A DNA stretch of 64,000 bases from a virus: positions 1-64,000 of the IMG/VR virus record IMGVR_UViG_3300017917_003053; one strand, given 5' to 3'. The first letter of the stretch is position 1. Every line of letters starts with the position of its first letter. Of the stretch, positions 1-7,350 are shown piece after piece. Position numbers and translations under genes: made by a program. The notes under the pieces were generated by a model that did no database searches, was not told the DNA's origin, and worked only from the letters and a program-made list of their open reading frames with translations.

Positions 1-7
1 AAAACAA

Positions 8-208
8 ATGAGATTTTCACAAAAACGATTTGTTGATATTGGTCAGACTCTTTTTTTAAATTGGTTGCAGAAAATTTCTGCCCCACCTGATGTTACAGCG
101 GAAGATATGAGACAAGAGTTTAGCAAGGCTGCAAAACTGGCCTTTATGGCAGCAGAAGAATTTGCTTTAGTATTTGATGGTCAGGAGAAAAACAATGAAA
201 CTCTCTAA
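8..208 (+). CDS. Hypothetical protein, possibly 5'-truncated
   Basis: A 66-residue helical, mildly acidic protein of unknown function. The ATG lies only 7 bases from the window edge and the frame is open upstream of it, so the true start may be outside. The next gene begins inside its last codons and its AGGAG ribosome site lies within this gene, which suggests a co-transcribed pair. Confidence 0.6.
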   Translation: MRFSQKRFVDIGQTLFLNWLQKISAPPDVTAEDMRQEFSKAAKLAFMAAEEFALVFDGQEKNNETL

Positions 209-464
209 AGAAGAGATAGATAGTATCATAGTTAATGATATTATGATTGGTAATCATTTTAGGGCGGGATATTTAGAACTATATCCAGAACTATCTGAGG
301 ATATTGCTTTAGGAATCTCTTGTATTCAAGATTATAAGGATACTATTGATTGGGAGGATCAAGAAAAATATAACAGTATCAACACACGAATTCATAGACT
401 ATTACAATTTTACTACAAGATTTACGATTTAACTCATAGGACGAAAAATAAAAATGAAACTTAG
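195..464 (+). CDS. Hypothetical protein
   Basis: An 89-residue protein of unknown function, acidic in its first two thirds with a basic C-terminal end. I chose ATG 195 over an upstream in-frame ATG at 174 because AGGAG sits 8 bases before it and because it gives only a short overlap with the previous gene. The next gene overlaps its 3' end by 11 bases. Confidence 0.7.
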   Translation: MKLSKEEIDSIIVNDIMIGNHFRAGYLELYPELSEDIALGISCIQDYKDTIDWEDQEKYNSINTRIHRLLQFYYKIYDLTHRTKNKNET

Positions 465-798
465 AAAATTAATCATTACAGAAAAGATTGGCGAGATTGA
501 TTTTTGGTCTGATTTATGCGGATCTTTTGATCAAGTAATAGAAAATTTAAAAGTATGTAAAAATGTTTATAGTTCCAAGCATACCCTACAAGAAGGCGAA
601 GAAATTTATATAGACTATAATTCTACTTGGGATGAAGCAAGTTTAGATGTTATGCTTAAAAGATACGAAAATGATAAAGAATATGATAAGAGAGTAAAAA
701 AAGTACAAAAGGAAAAAAGTGTTAAGAAAAAGTTAAAAGAATCAGTAATAAACCAAGAACTTAAAGAGTATGAAAGGTTAAAAAAGAAATATGGATAA
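454..798 (+). CDS. Hypothetical protein with charged coiled C-terminus
   Basis: A 114-residue protein. The first 75 residues are mixed and the last 40 are almost entirely Lys/Glu-rich (repeated KKVQKEK and KKKLKE patterns), which predicts a long charged helix. No family recognised. It overlaps both neighbours by a few bases, as is typical of translationally coupled phage genes. Confidence 0.7.
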   Translation: MKLRKLIITEKIGEIDFWSDLCGSFDQVIENLKVCKNVYSSKHTLQEGEEIYIDYNSTWDEASLDVMLKRYENDKEYDKRVKKVQKEKSVKKKLKESVINQELKEYERLKKKYG

Positions 799-973
799 AA
801 TGAATCAATTAATAGCCTATTTATCGAATCAAATGGGCAAACCGGATTGTCCCATAATAATGGTTGATGATGTTACTGATTTTGGTATTGATGCTGTATG
901 GCAAAGGTGGGTAGAAATAAGATTCAATGATGGAACAACTCTGGAGTTGGTTGAAAAACCTGAGATGAAATGA
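791..973 (+). CDS. Hypothetical small protein
   Basis: A 60-residue protein with an alternating strand pattern at its C-terminus (EIRFNDGTTLELV), which suggests a small beta-rich fold. It overlaps the next gene by ATGA. Function unknown. Confidence 0.65.
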   Translation: MDKMNQLIAYLSNQMGKPDCPIIMVDDVTDFGIDAVWQRWVEIRFNDGTTLELVEKPEMK

Positions 974-1206
974 AAGTTTATGCTATAGTTTGTGAATATG
1001 GTGCTGCGTCGATTTATGAGGGTGTAGAAATGGTTTGTAAAACTCGTAAGATCGCAGAGTCATACTATTTAAATGAGGATTTTATTGGTCGTCCTGTTCG
1101 TGTTGATGAGATGGTTGTTTGGGATAAAAAGTGGGAAAAGATTCCTAAAGCCCCTCAGTCCAGAAAGTCTGAAACAAGATTATCTAAGAAAAAGGCTAAG
1201 AAATGA
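970..1206 (+). CDS. Hypothetical small protein, basic C-terminus
   Basis: A 78-residue protein ending in a strongly basic tail (SRKSETRLSKKKAKK) that could bind nucleic acid. It has a hydrophobic beta-like N-terminus. No family recognised. Translationally coupled to its neighbours by 4-base overlaps. Confidence 0.65.
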   Translation: MKVYAIVCEYGAASIYEGVEMVCKTRKIAESYYLNEDFIGRPVRVDEMVVWDKKWEKIPKAPQSRKSETRLSKKKAKK

Positions 1207-1304
1207 TAACCATACCTCGTTGGGAATATTATCTTCTTTATTTTATTGCGTTTATGCAATGTTTAAATTTTTTAGATAGATTATATGAATGGAGTATAAA
1301 ATGA
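1203..1304 (+). CDS. Small hydrophobic peptide
   Basis: A 33-residue ORF that exactly fills the gap between its neighbours, with ATGA overlaps at both ends; that fit is the main evidence that it is real. It is rich in Tyr, Phe and Leu (residues 7-25) and could be membrane associated. Function unknown. Confidence 0.5.
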   Translation: MITIPRWEYYLLYFIAFMQCLNFLDRLYEWSIK

Positions 1305-1474
1305 AACTTGATATTGAAAGAAATGATTTGCTTCTTATTAGTGAAGCATTAGTTGTTTATCAGTCTGAGGTTGAGGATGATAAAACTGGCTATTATGGAT
1401 TTCCTTATTCAATAGAACGAATTCAAAAAGTATTAGACTACATAGAAAATGAATTGGATAATAATGATGAATAA
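1301..1474 (+). CDS. Hypothetical protein, paralogue of the gene at 2200
   Basis: A 57-residue protein. Its layout (MKLDIERNDLLLISEAL, then a PYSIE motif about 20 residues later) matches the protein at 2200-2415 (MNYYIEKHDMEIILDALEL then PYSIE), so the two look like duplicates. ATG 1301 is chosen over 1289 because of the ATGA overlap and the upstream TGGAG. Function unknown. Confidence 0.65.
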   Translation: MKLDIERNDLLLISEALVVYQSEVEDDKTGYYGFPYSIERIQKVLDYIENELDNNDE

Positions 1475-1667
1475 CTCCCATTCATTCAAAGCAGATTATT
1501 TTAACTTATTCATAAATAGTTATGATCCTGTTGATGGATTAAAGTATGAACATTCTATAATGCTTGCTCCTACAAAAAATCACGTTGTTAGTCCTCCTGT
1601 TACTAAAGACGAATTAAAGGCGTTAGCCGACTTTATTCTAAAGGTCGCTCTTGACAAGTGCCGATAA
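1467..1667 (+). CDS. Hypothetical protein
   Basis: A 66-residue protein of unknown function. ATG 1467 (or the adjacent ATG 1464) overlaps the stop of the previous gene. The gene's 3' end contains the -35 box of the next promoter. Confidence 0.6.
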   Translation: MNNSHSFKADYFNLFINSYDPVDGLKYEHSIMLAPTKNHVVSPPVTKDELKALADFILKVALDKCR

Positions 1668-1678
1668 GATGATATACT
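1651..1678 (+). promoter_or_regulatory. Sigma70-type promoter with CCGATA spacer element
   Basis: TTGACA at 1651-1656 and TATACT at 1673-1678 with a 16-base spacer containing GCCGATA. It lies 20 bases before the gene at 1698, which has an AAAGGAGA ribosome site. Confidence 0.8.
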
Positions 1679-1697
1679 TACGCCAAAGGAGACAAAT

Positions 1698-1985
1698 ATG
1701 ACCACAATGACAGAACAAGTGGCAAGTTATATCTATGACCATAATATAACTTTTGGAACTTATAACATTTTTGCTTGCTATGATAGCCTTGAAGATTATG
1801 ATGAGCGAAAAGTATCCTTTTATGATATTTATGAGAAGGATGGGTCTTGTGTAAATGAGGGCGATCCTCATTATACTTTTCCTTCTTGGCAAGAAATTTA
1901 TGAACTTTATTGGCTTCCATCTGTAAGAGAAGCATCCCAAACTTTCTCCAGAGATTTGAAAAAGGCTACAAATGAGGGACTTTAA
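1698..1985 (+). CDS. Hypothetical acidic protein
   Basis: A 95-residue acidic protein, rich in Tyr and Asp, of unknown function. It is the first gene after the promoter at 1651-1678 and has a strong AAAGGAGA ribosome site, so it heads its own transcription unit. Its end overlaps the next small gene. Confidence 0.75.
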   Translation: MTTMTEQVASYIYDHNITFGTYNIFACYDSLEDYDERKVSFYDIYEKDGSCVNEGDPHYTFPSWQEIYELYWLPSVREASQTFSRDLKKATNEGL

Positions 1986-2142
1986 TACTGAACTTGATAT
2001 TGTGAGTGTTTTTATTAGAGATGCTCATAAATATGGTCTTGTACCAGAGGTTGTTCTTTTTGCTCTTATATATATGAAGGAGAATCCTGATAACAGTATT
2101 GAGGATGCTATGAATTATGGATTTTGGGAATGGATCAAGTAG
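1972..2142 (+). CDS. Small hypothetical protein
   Basis: A 56-residue ORF overlapping the previous gene by 14 bases and ending just before the next promoter. Its sequence resembles a compact helical domain (repeated hydrophobic positions, PEVVLFALIYMKENPD). The fit between neighbours supports it. Function unknown. Confidence 0.6.
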   Translation: MRDFNTELDIVSVFIRDAHKYGLVPEVVLFALIYMKENPDNSIEDAMNYGFWEWIK

Positions 2143-2145
2143 CAG

Positions 2146-2174
2146 TTGACAACTGCCGATAAGTAGTGTATACT
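2146..2174 (+). promoter_or_regulatory. Sigma70-type promoter with CCGATA spacer element
   Basis: TTGACA at 2146-2151 and TATACT at 2169-2174 with a 17-base spacer containing GCCGATA. It directs the unit that starts at 2200. Confidence 0.8.
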
Positions 2175-2199
2175 GGCAGCAGAACGAAGGAAACGAACT

Positions 2200-2415
2200 A
2201 TGGTATACTCATACAAAGGGTTAATGAGAGTTAATATGAACTATTACATTGAAAAGCATGATATGGAGATTATTCTTGACGCATTAGAGTTGCTTTACGA
2301 AAAAATGAAGCAAGAAAAAGATTATAGCAAGCATTACGCTATGCCATATTCTATTGAAGATGTTGATGGTCTTTTTCAGAGTTTTGATAACTCATTCAAG
2401 GAGGATTACGAATGA
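2200..2415 (+). CDS. Hypothetical protein, paralogue of the gene at 1301
   Basis: A 71-residue protein that shares its pattern and a PYSIE motif with the protein at 1301-1474. ATG 2200 follows a GAAGGA site; ATG 2236 is an alternative that aligns better with the paralogue's start. First gene after the promoter at 2146-2174. Function unknown. Confidence 0.7.
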   Translation: MVYSYKGLMRVNMNYYIEKHDMEIILDALELLYEKMKQEKDYSKHYAMPYSIEDVDGLFQSFDNSFKEDYE

Positions 2416-2537
2416 TCTATCTTTATCTTAACGAAACAGAAAAATTAGCATCTATTGTGGCCGAACTTGTTAAACTGAATATGGGTGTTGTAGCCGAACT
2501 GCACGGTGATCGTTGGCATATTGAGGTAACTACATGA
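2412..2537 (+). CDS. Small hypothetical protein
   Basis: A 41-residue ORF with ATGA-type overlaps at both ends, which is the main reason to accept it. The sequence alternates a helix (ETEKLASIVAELVKL) with beta-like stretches ending in HGDRWHIEV. Function unknown. Confidence 0.6.
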   Translation: MIYLYLNETEKLASIVAELVKLNMGVVAELHGDRWHIEVTT

Positions 2538-2773
2538 ATACTGAATATTCTTTTAAAGATTTTGCTCACGAAGTTGCTGATTATATCGACGCCGAATATG
2601 ATGGTGCTGATATGATTAATCTTAATGATGATGAAAGAATGACTATTAAGAATATGCTGGATGCTCATTATCATTTTAATGATAGCGTGAGTAATGCTGC
2701 TAACTATGTTATTCGTTATCTTAGAGAAAGTAGGGCTTGGATTAAGGAAAACACGAATGAATCTGTTGACTGA
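2534..2773 (+). CDS. Hypothetical protein
   Basis: A 79-residue, acidic, mostly helical protein of unknown function. It is coupled by ATGA to the gene before and overlaps the next one by 17 bases. Confidence 0.7.
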   Translation: MNTEYSFKDFAHEVADYIDAEYDGADMINLNDDERMTIKNMLDAHYHFNDSVSNAANYVIRYLRESRAWIKENTNESVD

Positions 2774-3095
2774 AACTAAAAAAGTTCTTAAAGCGTATGA
2801 TAAAAATCCATCTGATGTTAAGTGGATTGGTTCACTCTCTTATGGTTATTTCGATTGGGAATATTTTTCAAAGATTGCCAATATTGATTATGACGATGGT
2901 TTTGGCGGTCAAGAGGTTGCCTCTGATCTAAAAATTGTTGGAGACGATTGGTGGCTTGAAAGACACGAATATGATGGTAGCGAATGGTGGGAGTTTAAGT
3001 CTCTGCCAAACAAGCCCGATCAACTCAAATATCCAAAAACATTAGTTGGTAGTGGTTGGTCAAGTCTTGCAGAAATGAATGATGAACAACCTTGA
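2757..3095 (+). CDS. Hypothetical protein
   Basis: A 112-residue acidic protein rich in Trp, Asp and Gly (DWEYFSKI, DDWWLERHEYDGSEWWEF). I chose ATG 2757 over 2694 because the longer form would overlap the previous gene by 80 bases and adds an unlikely hydrophobic stretch read out of frame. The next promoter begins right at its end. Function unknown. Confidence 0.7.
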   Translation: MNLLTETKKVLKAYDKNPSDVKWIGSLSYGYFDWEYFSKIANIDYDDGFGGQEVASDLKIVGDDWWLERHEYDGSEWWEFKSLPNKPDQLKYPKTLVGSGWSSLAEMNDEQP

Positions 3096-3119
3096 CAACT
3101 GCCGATACTATGGTATACT
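3092..3119 (+). promoter_or_regulatory. Sigma70-type promoter with CCGATA spacer element
   Basis: TTGACA at 3092-3097 and TATACT at 3114-3119, 16-base spacer with GCCGATA. It decides the next start: an ATG at 3126 would be almost at the transcription start, so ATG 3159 after GGAG is used. Confidence 0.8.
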
Positions 3120-3158
3120 GCATCCATGACCTTTAACCCTAACATTGGAGATAAAACC

Positions 3159-3455
3159 ATGACTGATCTTAATATTCCGGCCTATTCGCTTATTTCTTAT
3201 TATCGTGACAAGAAGAATAATCCTCATGGAGTTCTTGTGGCTATTCCATCTGAAAGTGATGATGGTTTTAATATTGGATTTGCCCAGTGTCGAAAGACTG
3301 ATAAGTTTAGCAAGAAGATGGGTCTAAATATTGCTCTTGGACGAGCAAAGGTTGAGAGTCTTGAGAGTTGGGATAATGCCCCACATAATCTGCGTAAGAT
3401 GCTTCCTAAGTTTATTAAGAGATGCGAATCTTATTACAAGATTAAGGCACATTGA
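3159..3455 (+). CDS. Hypothetical protein with KKMG-IALGR motif
   Basis: A 98-residue protein. Residues 45-70 carry a C-R-K-T-D-x3-KKMG-x2-IALGR motif that recurs in the next gene, so this is a duplicated small phage family. The motif is reminiscent of short conserved IA-GR motifs I associate with small phage proteins, but no activity is known to me. The start follows GGAG downstream of the promoter at 3092. Confidence 0.7.
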   Translation: MTDLNIPAYSLISYYRDKKNNPHGVLVAIPSESDDGFNIGFAQCRKTDKFSKKMGLNIALGRAKVESLESWDNAPHNLRKMLPKFIKRCESYYKIKAH

Positions 3456-3473
3456 AAATAAAGGACTAATCCA

Positions 3474-3752
3474 ATGACCGTTCAACAACTGCGTAATATG
3501 GGCTATAAGGTAAAGGTTCTTCATAATCGTCTTTATAATGGCTATCATGCTTGGCAAAATGGAGCAAGAGAGTATCTTTACAATAATGGATATACTGTTG
3601 ATCCAGATAGCAAGGGTGGTTCCACTCAGATAATTATTGATTCTCCAACCGGAGAACATTTTCGTGGCCTTGCTATTTGTAACAAGAAGGATAATTATGA
3701 TAAGAAAATGGGCGTAAGAATTGCTCTTGGGCGAAGCGGAGTTAATGTTTGA
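3474..3752 (+). CDS. Hypothetical protein with KKMG-IALGR motif
   Basis: A 92-residue protein. Its last 35 residues contain C-N-K-K-D-N-Y-D-KKMGVRIALGR, closely matching the preceding gene, while the N-terminal 55 residues are different (QLRNMGYKVKVLHNR, YNNGYTVDPDSKGG). This suggests a shared C-terminal module on different N-termini. A ribosome site (AAAGGA) precedes the ATG. Function unknown. Confidence 0.7.
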   Translation: MTVQQLRNMGYKVKVLHNRLYNGYHAWQNGAREYLYNNGYTVDPDSKGGSTQIIIDSPTGEHFRGLAICNKKDNYDKKMGVRIALGRSGVNV

Positions 3753-4005
3753 GATGGATAATATCTTTGACTATTTTACTGCGTATCAACTTCGTCAAAT
3801 TTTTCAGCAAAAACATTGGCCTGAAGAATTTAAGGACGCTATGCACCAAGAAATAGCATACGAACTTTTAGATAGTTGGCTTGAAAGTGTTGACGAAGAA
3901 ACTTATAACGAAAGAATTCGTGGCATTATTGAGAATATGACTTATGGCTATGAGGATGATGATGGTAATGAGATGACTGATTTTGTTGTAAATGAGTCAA
4001 AATGA
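3745..4005 (+). CDS. Hypothetical acidic protein
   Basis: An 86-residue, strongly acidic helical protein of unknown function. ATG 3745 is chosen because CGGAG lies just before it; the longer form from 3721 would sit inside the previous gene. Its 3' end forms a tandem repeat of AATGAGTCAA just upstream of the next promoter. Confidence 0.7.
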   Translation: MFEMDNIFDYFTAYQLRQIFQQKHWPEEFKDAMHQEIAYELLDSWLESVDEETYNERIRGIIENMTYGYEDDDGNEMTDFVVNESK

Positions 4006-4010
4006 GTCAA
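3991..4010 (+). repeat. Tandem 10-base direct repeat
   Basis: AATGAGTCAA occurs twice head to tail, covering the last codons of the preceding gene and ending 8 bases before the -35 box at 4018. It may be an activator or repressor site, or simply chance in an AT-rich sequence. Confidence 0.4.
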
Positions 4011-4017
4011 GGCCGCA

Positions 4018-4046
4018 TTGACAAACGCCGATAACAGTGGTATACT
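4018..4046 (+). promoter_or_regulatory. Sigma70-type promoter with CCGATA spacer element
   Basis: TTGACA at 4018-4023 and TATACT at 4041-4046 with a 17-base spacer containing CGCCGATA. The gene it serves starts at 4069 after CGGAGG. Confidence 0.8.
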
Positions 4047-4068
4047 ACGTTCAACAACGGAGGAACTG

Positions 4069-4269
4069 ATGAATTGGGTTTTTATTGTTTGTCGTGACAA
4101 CAGTATTGAACAGGTCAAGATTTTTAAGGATTTTTGGGAAGGTGCTAAGTTTACAGACTCTTTCCTTAGTCATATTAATCCTCACTTGAAGAATTTTCCT
4201 GCTTATAATCGCAATGAGAATTATAAGGATGGGAATTTGACTGTGGGACTCTATCGTGAGGGTGCGTAA
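4069..4269 (+). CDS. Hypothetical protein
   Basis: A 66-residue protein of unknown function, with a beta strand at its N-terminus (WVFIVC). ATG 4069 is favoured because a longer frame from 4018 would start inside the promoter, and CGGAGG lies 7 bases upstream of 4069. Confidence 0.75.
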   Translation: MNWVFIVCRDNSIEQVKIFKDFWEGAKFTDSFLSHINPHLKNFPAYNRNENYKDGNLTVGLYREGA

Positions 4270-4665
4270 TTGACTGGTTTAAATATCCAGTATCCTTGGT
4301 CTAATCTTTTAATTGATGGACTCAAAAGCGTAGAGACACGATCATATAGTTTACCATCAAAGTATGAAGGCGTTGAATTATATTTGGTCGAAACTCCTGG
4401 CAAACTTGGAAAATTTAAGGCCAGAGTTATTGGTACTATTACCTTTAGCCATAGTTTTAAATATCCAACTAAAACTGATTGGATTAATGACTATAATAGG
4501 CATCTGGTATCACAAGATGATCCACTTTATAGTTGGAACGATAAGCCAAAATACGGATGGGTAGTTTGTTCTGTCAAGAAATTTGACGAGCCTCTTGACA
4601 TTGTTGGCAAGCGAGGTATAATTTTTACTAGCGATCTGCGTACCATAAGGAGCGTATATGTCTGA
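4270..4665 (+). CDS. ASCH-domain protein
   Basis: A 131-residue protein that resembles the ASCH family, a PUA-like beta-barrel thought to bind RNA or modified nucleosides. Visible features are the N-terminal IQYPWSNLLIDGLKSVETRS (the usual I-x-PW-x-LI-x-G-x-K-x-x-E-x-R pattern) and later strands KARVIGTITF and YGWVVCSV. The start is a TTG directly after the previous stop, with GAGGGTG upstream, so initiation may be by coupling. ASCH proteins in phages are common; the exact substrate is unknown. Confidence 0.7.
   Translation: MTGLNIQYPWSNLLIDGLKSVETRSYSLPSKYEGVELYLVETPGKLGKFKARVIGTITFSHSFKYPTKTDWINDYNRHLVSQDDPLYSWNDKPKYGWVVCSVKKFDEPLDIVGKRGIIFTSDLRTIRSVYV
4595..4622 (+). promoter_or_regulatory. 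Sigma70-type promoter without the CCGATA element
   Basis: TTGACA at 4595-4600 and TATAAT at 4617-4622, 16-base spacer (TTGTTGGCAAGCGAGG). It lies inside the end of the ASCH gene and serves the gene at 4658 (AAGGAG site). Confidence 0.65.
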
Positions 4666-4891
4666 TATTGATTACAAGTCTGCTGCTGCTGAATGTGCCA
4701 GATACATTTTTGATAGTGATTGTGAACAAATTAGTTATCAGGAATATATTGAGAATGGTAATGATCCACGCGATCATATTTTGTATCATGCTGCTTTTGT
4801 TTTGGGCGAATACAAAGAAGAATTTGATAATGATATTAGACTTTATTTGAATGAAATTTCTACTGGAGAATATAATCATGGGAATGGGTAG
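4658..4891 (+). CDS. Hypothetical acidic protein
   Basis: A 77-residue acidic protein rich in Tyr, Asp and Glu, function unknown. It overlaps the ASCH gene by 8 bases yet has its own AAGGAG ribosome site and upstream promoter. Confidence 0.7.
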   Translation: MSDIDYKSAAAECARYIFDSDCEQISYQEYIENGNDPRDHILYHAAFVLGEYKEEFDNDIRLYLNEISTGEYNHGNG

Positions 4892-5306
4892 TTTTGCTGT
4901 TGGGTCTTTTGTGATCGAATATAAGGATCTAAAAAAGATTTGTCCAGATGAAATTAAGGCTATTGAGAAAGAGAAAAATTTTAAGGAAATTGGTTGGGGA
5001 AATATTGGACGATGGCTTGCTTGGGATGATCCAGATAATATTACCTGTATATTTGACGATGAAGTTGCAGAAGAACTTTTGCAAACTTACGATAAACTAA
5101 TTACTAATCTTAAAAACACTTTCAATAAAAAGACCAAACTAACTCTGTACTTTGATAGTTATGATGAAGAAGGTGGAGATAGATATGATAATCCCGGCGA
5201 TAAGGATGGTTGTATTTTCTGTGTAGAAGGAATGGTTCAACTGACTCCTGCTGGCGAGAAGTTTAAGGACATTATTACTGAAAGAAAATGGACCCAATTT
5301 GGGTGA
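4878..5306 (+). CDS. Hypothetical protein
   Basis: A 142-residue protein of unknown function. The N-terminus is hydrophobic and Gly-rich, and the middle is acidic with a DEEGGDRYDNPGDKDG loop. ATG 4878 follows CTGGAGA; a longer frame from 4851 would overlap the previous gene more. Confidence 0.7.
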   Translation: MGMGSFAVGSFVIEYKDLKKICPDEIKAIEKEKNFKEIGWGNIGRWLAWDDPDNITCIFDDEVAEELLQTYDKLITNLKNTFNKKTKLTLYFDSYDEEGGDRYDNPGDKDGCIFCVEGMVQLTPAGEKFKDIITERKWTQFG

Positions 5307-5309
5307 AAT

Positions 5310-5780
5310 ATGGACAATCAACAAGAAAACAAATCTTGGGATACTCTTTATAATGAATATCCCGAAATGTTTAGTAATCGTAACAAGTCTCCGCGAGAAT
5401 CTTGCATGGCTTGGGGATGCGAGATAGGAATGGGTTGGTATGATATTCTGGATGCTATTTGTTGGAAAATTAAACAGCATGAGGAAAATATCGCTTGGGA
5501 TACAGAGTTCAAGCAAAAAAGTAATCCAGATTACAAGAGCGACTATGTTCCTGTCAAGTTTGACCAAATTAAAGAAAAGTTTGGTGGACTTAGGATTTAC
5601 TATTCTGGTGGAGATGATTGTGTTAATGGTATGGTTGCTATGGCTGCGACGATGAGTTATAAGATTTGTGAAAGTTGTGGAGAAAGAGGCGAACCTAATA
5701 AGAATGGATGGATTGTTACTCTTTGCGACAAATGTAGGAACAAAACTTATGACCAAACTCCACTCAATAATGGTGGATGA
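5310..5780 (+). CDS. Zinc-finger phage protein of unknown function
   Basis: A 156-residue protein with a pattern I know from many phages: an N-terminal ESCMAWGCEIGMGWYDIL block, a central QIKEKFGGLRIYY block, and a C-terminal zinc-ribbon-like set of cysteines (CESCG about residue 126 and CDKC near 145). The four cysteines probably bind one zinc. The role is not established in any system I know of. Confidence 0.75.
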   Translation: MDNQQENKSWDTLYNEYPEMFSNRNKSPRESCMAWGCEIGMGWYDILDAICWKIKQHEENIAWDTEFKQKSNPDYKSDYVPVKFDQIKEKFGGLRIYYSGGDDCVNGMVAMAATMSYKICESCGERGEPNKNGWIVTLCDKCRNKTYDQTPLNNGG

Positions 5781-5943
5781 TAAAGTTATTGAAGTCCATT
5801 ACAACAATAGTTTAAAAAACAAACCTTATCTAGTCAGAGTATTTGATTATGATAATTCTTATCCAAATGAATTTAGACTGAACGAAACTGAATTACAGGA
5901 CTTATACAAGATATTAAACTATAATGAGAACTTGGAAAACTAA
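5749..5943 (+). CDS. Hypothetical small protein
   Basis: A 64-residue protein of unknown function with a beta-rich middle (KPYLVRVFDYD). The start is uncertain: ATG 5749 or ATG 5770 both overlap the previous gene and neither has a convincing ribosome site, so reinitiation is likely. Confidence 0.6.
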   Translation: MTKLHSIMVDDKVIEVHYNNSLKNKPYLVRVFDYDNSYPNEFRLNETELQDLYKILNYNENLEN

Positions 5944-6208
5944 AACCATTAAAACGGTTGATGATGTTCATTGTGACGCTTGTGGCAAAAGTACCACAAA
6001 CTATAATGATGTTGGGCCAGACTATGCAACCCTTGAAAGTTGCTGGGGATATGGTTCATCTAATGATGGAAGCAAGTTCAACATTGATCTTTGTGAAAGT
6101 TGCTTCTTTGAAGTATTAACTTTTCTCAAAGAAAAGCGACGAAAAGTATTAGGCCCATTCAAATATCCGTATGACAATGATCCTCTAGATGGCATAGAGT
6201 ATTTGTAA
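5924..6208 (+). CDS. Zinc-binding hypothetical protein
   Basis: A 94-residue protein with two cysteine pairs, CDAC (residues 17-20) and CESC (near residue 60), spaced around a WGYGSSNDG block. This looks like a small treble-clef or ribbon zinc domain that I associate with uncharacterised bacterial and phage proteins. No function assigned. Confidence 0.7.
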   Translation: MRTWKTKTIKTVDDVHCDACGKSTTNYNDVGPDYATLESCWGYGSSNDGSKFNIDLCESCFFEVLTFLKEKRRKVLGPFKYPYDNDPLDGIEYL

Positions 6209-6456
6209 TGGATAATTTCTCATATTTAACCGCCGCTAGTATCTTTGCTACTTATGTGGTGATAGATATGTTGTACGCTTGGTATATTATGAGCGTCAAC
6301 AAGAAACGAGCATTGACTGCGGCTTTCCTTACCGCTATAATTTACAGTCTGCTGGCTTTCGGAGTAGTATCATATAGTAAAAACATCTACTATTTAATTC
6401 CGTTAGCCTCTGGAGCATTTACTGGAACATATCTTATGGTAAGATTTAAGGAGTAA
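6208..6456 (+). CDS. Small membrane protein
   Basis: An 82-residue protein with about three transmembrane segments (residues 5-28, 36-55, 59-77). The lysines and arginines lie between segments 1 and 2 and at the C-terminus. It starts by a TAATG overlap. Function unknown; a holin cannot be excluded from topology alone, but no lysin is adjacent. Confidence 0.65.
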   Translation: MDNFSYLTAASIFATYVVIDMLYAWYIMSVNKKRALTAAFLTAIIYSLLAFGVVSYSKNIYYLIPLASGAFTGTYLMVRFKE

Positions 6457-6457
6457 T

Positions 6458-6679
6458 ATGAAAGCCACATTTGAATTTGATCTGCCCGAAGATGAACACG
6501 AATATGATATAATGAACCAAGCATATAAAACGCACAGATTCCTTCAGCAATTTAGTGAAGAATTACGCACTTGGGAAAAATATGGACATGAATTTACAGA
6601 TGCACAGGATGCTGTATCTAAAATCAGAGAAGAATTTTACAAAATACTCAATAACTATCAAGTAAATCTGGATTTGTAA
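6458..6679 (+). CDS. Hypothetical protein
   Basis: A 73-residue helical acidic protein of unknown function. An AAGGAG ribosome site precedes the ATG. Confidence 0.65.
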   Translation: MKATFEFDLPEDEHEYDIMNQAYKTHRFLQQFSEELRTWEKYGHEFTDAQDAVSKIREEFYKILNNYQVNLDL

Positions 6680-6680
6680 A

Positions 6681-6866
6681 ATGACTTTAACTCAAGAAGA
6701 TATAAACGATATTAAATCTATCGTTGTTGAAATTCAACAGTTAGCAGTAGGGTTTGATTACCATGATAGTAAAGTTGCTGAGTTATGCTATCATGTTGAT
6801 ATGAGCATGAGAGCAATATTGGAAATAATTAATGGACCTAGTGGAAAGATAGAAAGAATGATATGA
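6681..6866 (+). CDS. Hypothetical small helical protein
   Basis: A 61-residue helical protein of unknown function, coupled by an ATGA-type overlap to the next gene. Confidence 0.6.
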   Translation: MTLTQEDINDIKSIVVEIQQLAVGFDYHDSKVAELCYHVDMSMRAILEIINGPSGKIERMI

Positions 6867-7099
6867 GTTGGTCATATAGAGTAATAAAAACAGTTACTAA
6901 AATTCCTCTTGGGGATATTGATACATCTTATGCTATTCACACAGTTTACTCTGATGAAAATGGAGACATTGTAAATATATCAGAACAACCAACATATCCT
7001 ATTGGTGACGATACTGAAAATCTAGTATGGCAATTACAAAGAATGATGGAGGCTTGTAAAAAACCCGTACTTGATTATAATACTGGAGAAGAAATATGA
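6863..7099 (+). CDS. Hypothetical protein
   Basis: A 78-residue protein with a beta-rich first half (SYRVIKTV, YAIHTVYSDENGDIV) and a helix near the end (LVWQLQRMMEACKKPVLDY). It resembles small uncharacterised phage proteins. Coupled to both neighbours by 4-base overlaps. Confidence 0.65.
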   Translation: MSWSYRVIKTVTKIPLGDIDTSYAIHTVYSDENGDIVNISEQPTYPIGDDTENLVWQLQRMMEACKKPVLDYNTGEEI

Positions 7100-7350
7100 G
7101 CAACTATAAAATCTGCAAATTTGTTGATGGAAACGGATCAGAATGGTATCAGATAAAAAAGAAGGGCTGGTTATTTTGGAGTTATCTCTCAGGATATGAA
7201 TTTAGTCCATATGATTATCCTCCTTTAAGAAGAATATTCAAGTTTGAATCTGTGGAGAAAGCATCAGAATATATTAAAAATGATATAGAATACATGAAAG
7301 CAGGACAAATTAAGAAAGTAAACTGTTTTGATTATGATACAAATAGGTAA
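7096..7350 (+). CDS. Hypothetical protein
   Basis: An 84-residue basic protein with many aromatic residues (GWLFWSYLSGYEF) and an alternating strand/helix pattern. Function unknown. Confidence 0.65.
   Translation: MSNYKICKFVDGNGSEWYQIKKKGWLFWSYLSGYEFSPYDYPPLRRIFKFESVEKASEYIKNDIEYMKAGQIKKVNCFDYDTNR

Noticed and set aside
1638-1940. 100-residue ORF on the minus strand with an Ile-rich sequence
   Set aside because: It covers a clear promoter and the start of the gene at 1698 in the opposite direction; no ribosome site.
5139-5756. 205-residue ORF on the minus strand
   Set aside because: It runs opposite to two well-supported genes (4878 and 5310) and has the Ile/Ser/Asn-rich composition of an antisense shadow; no start context.
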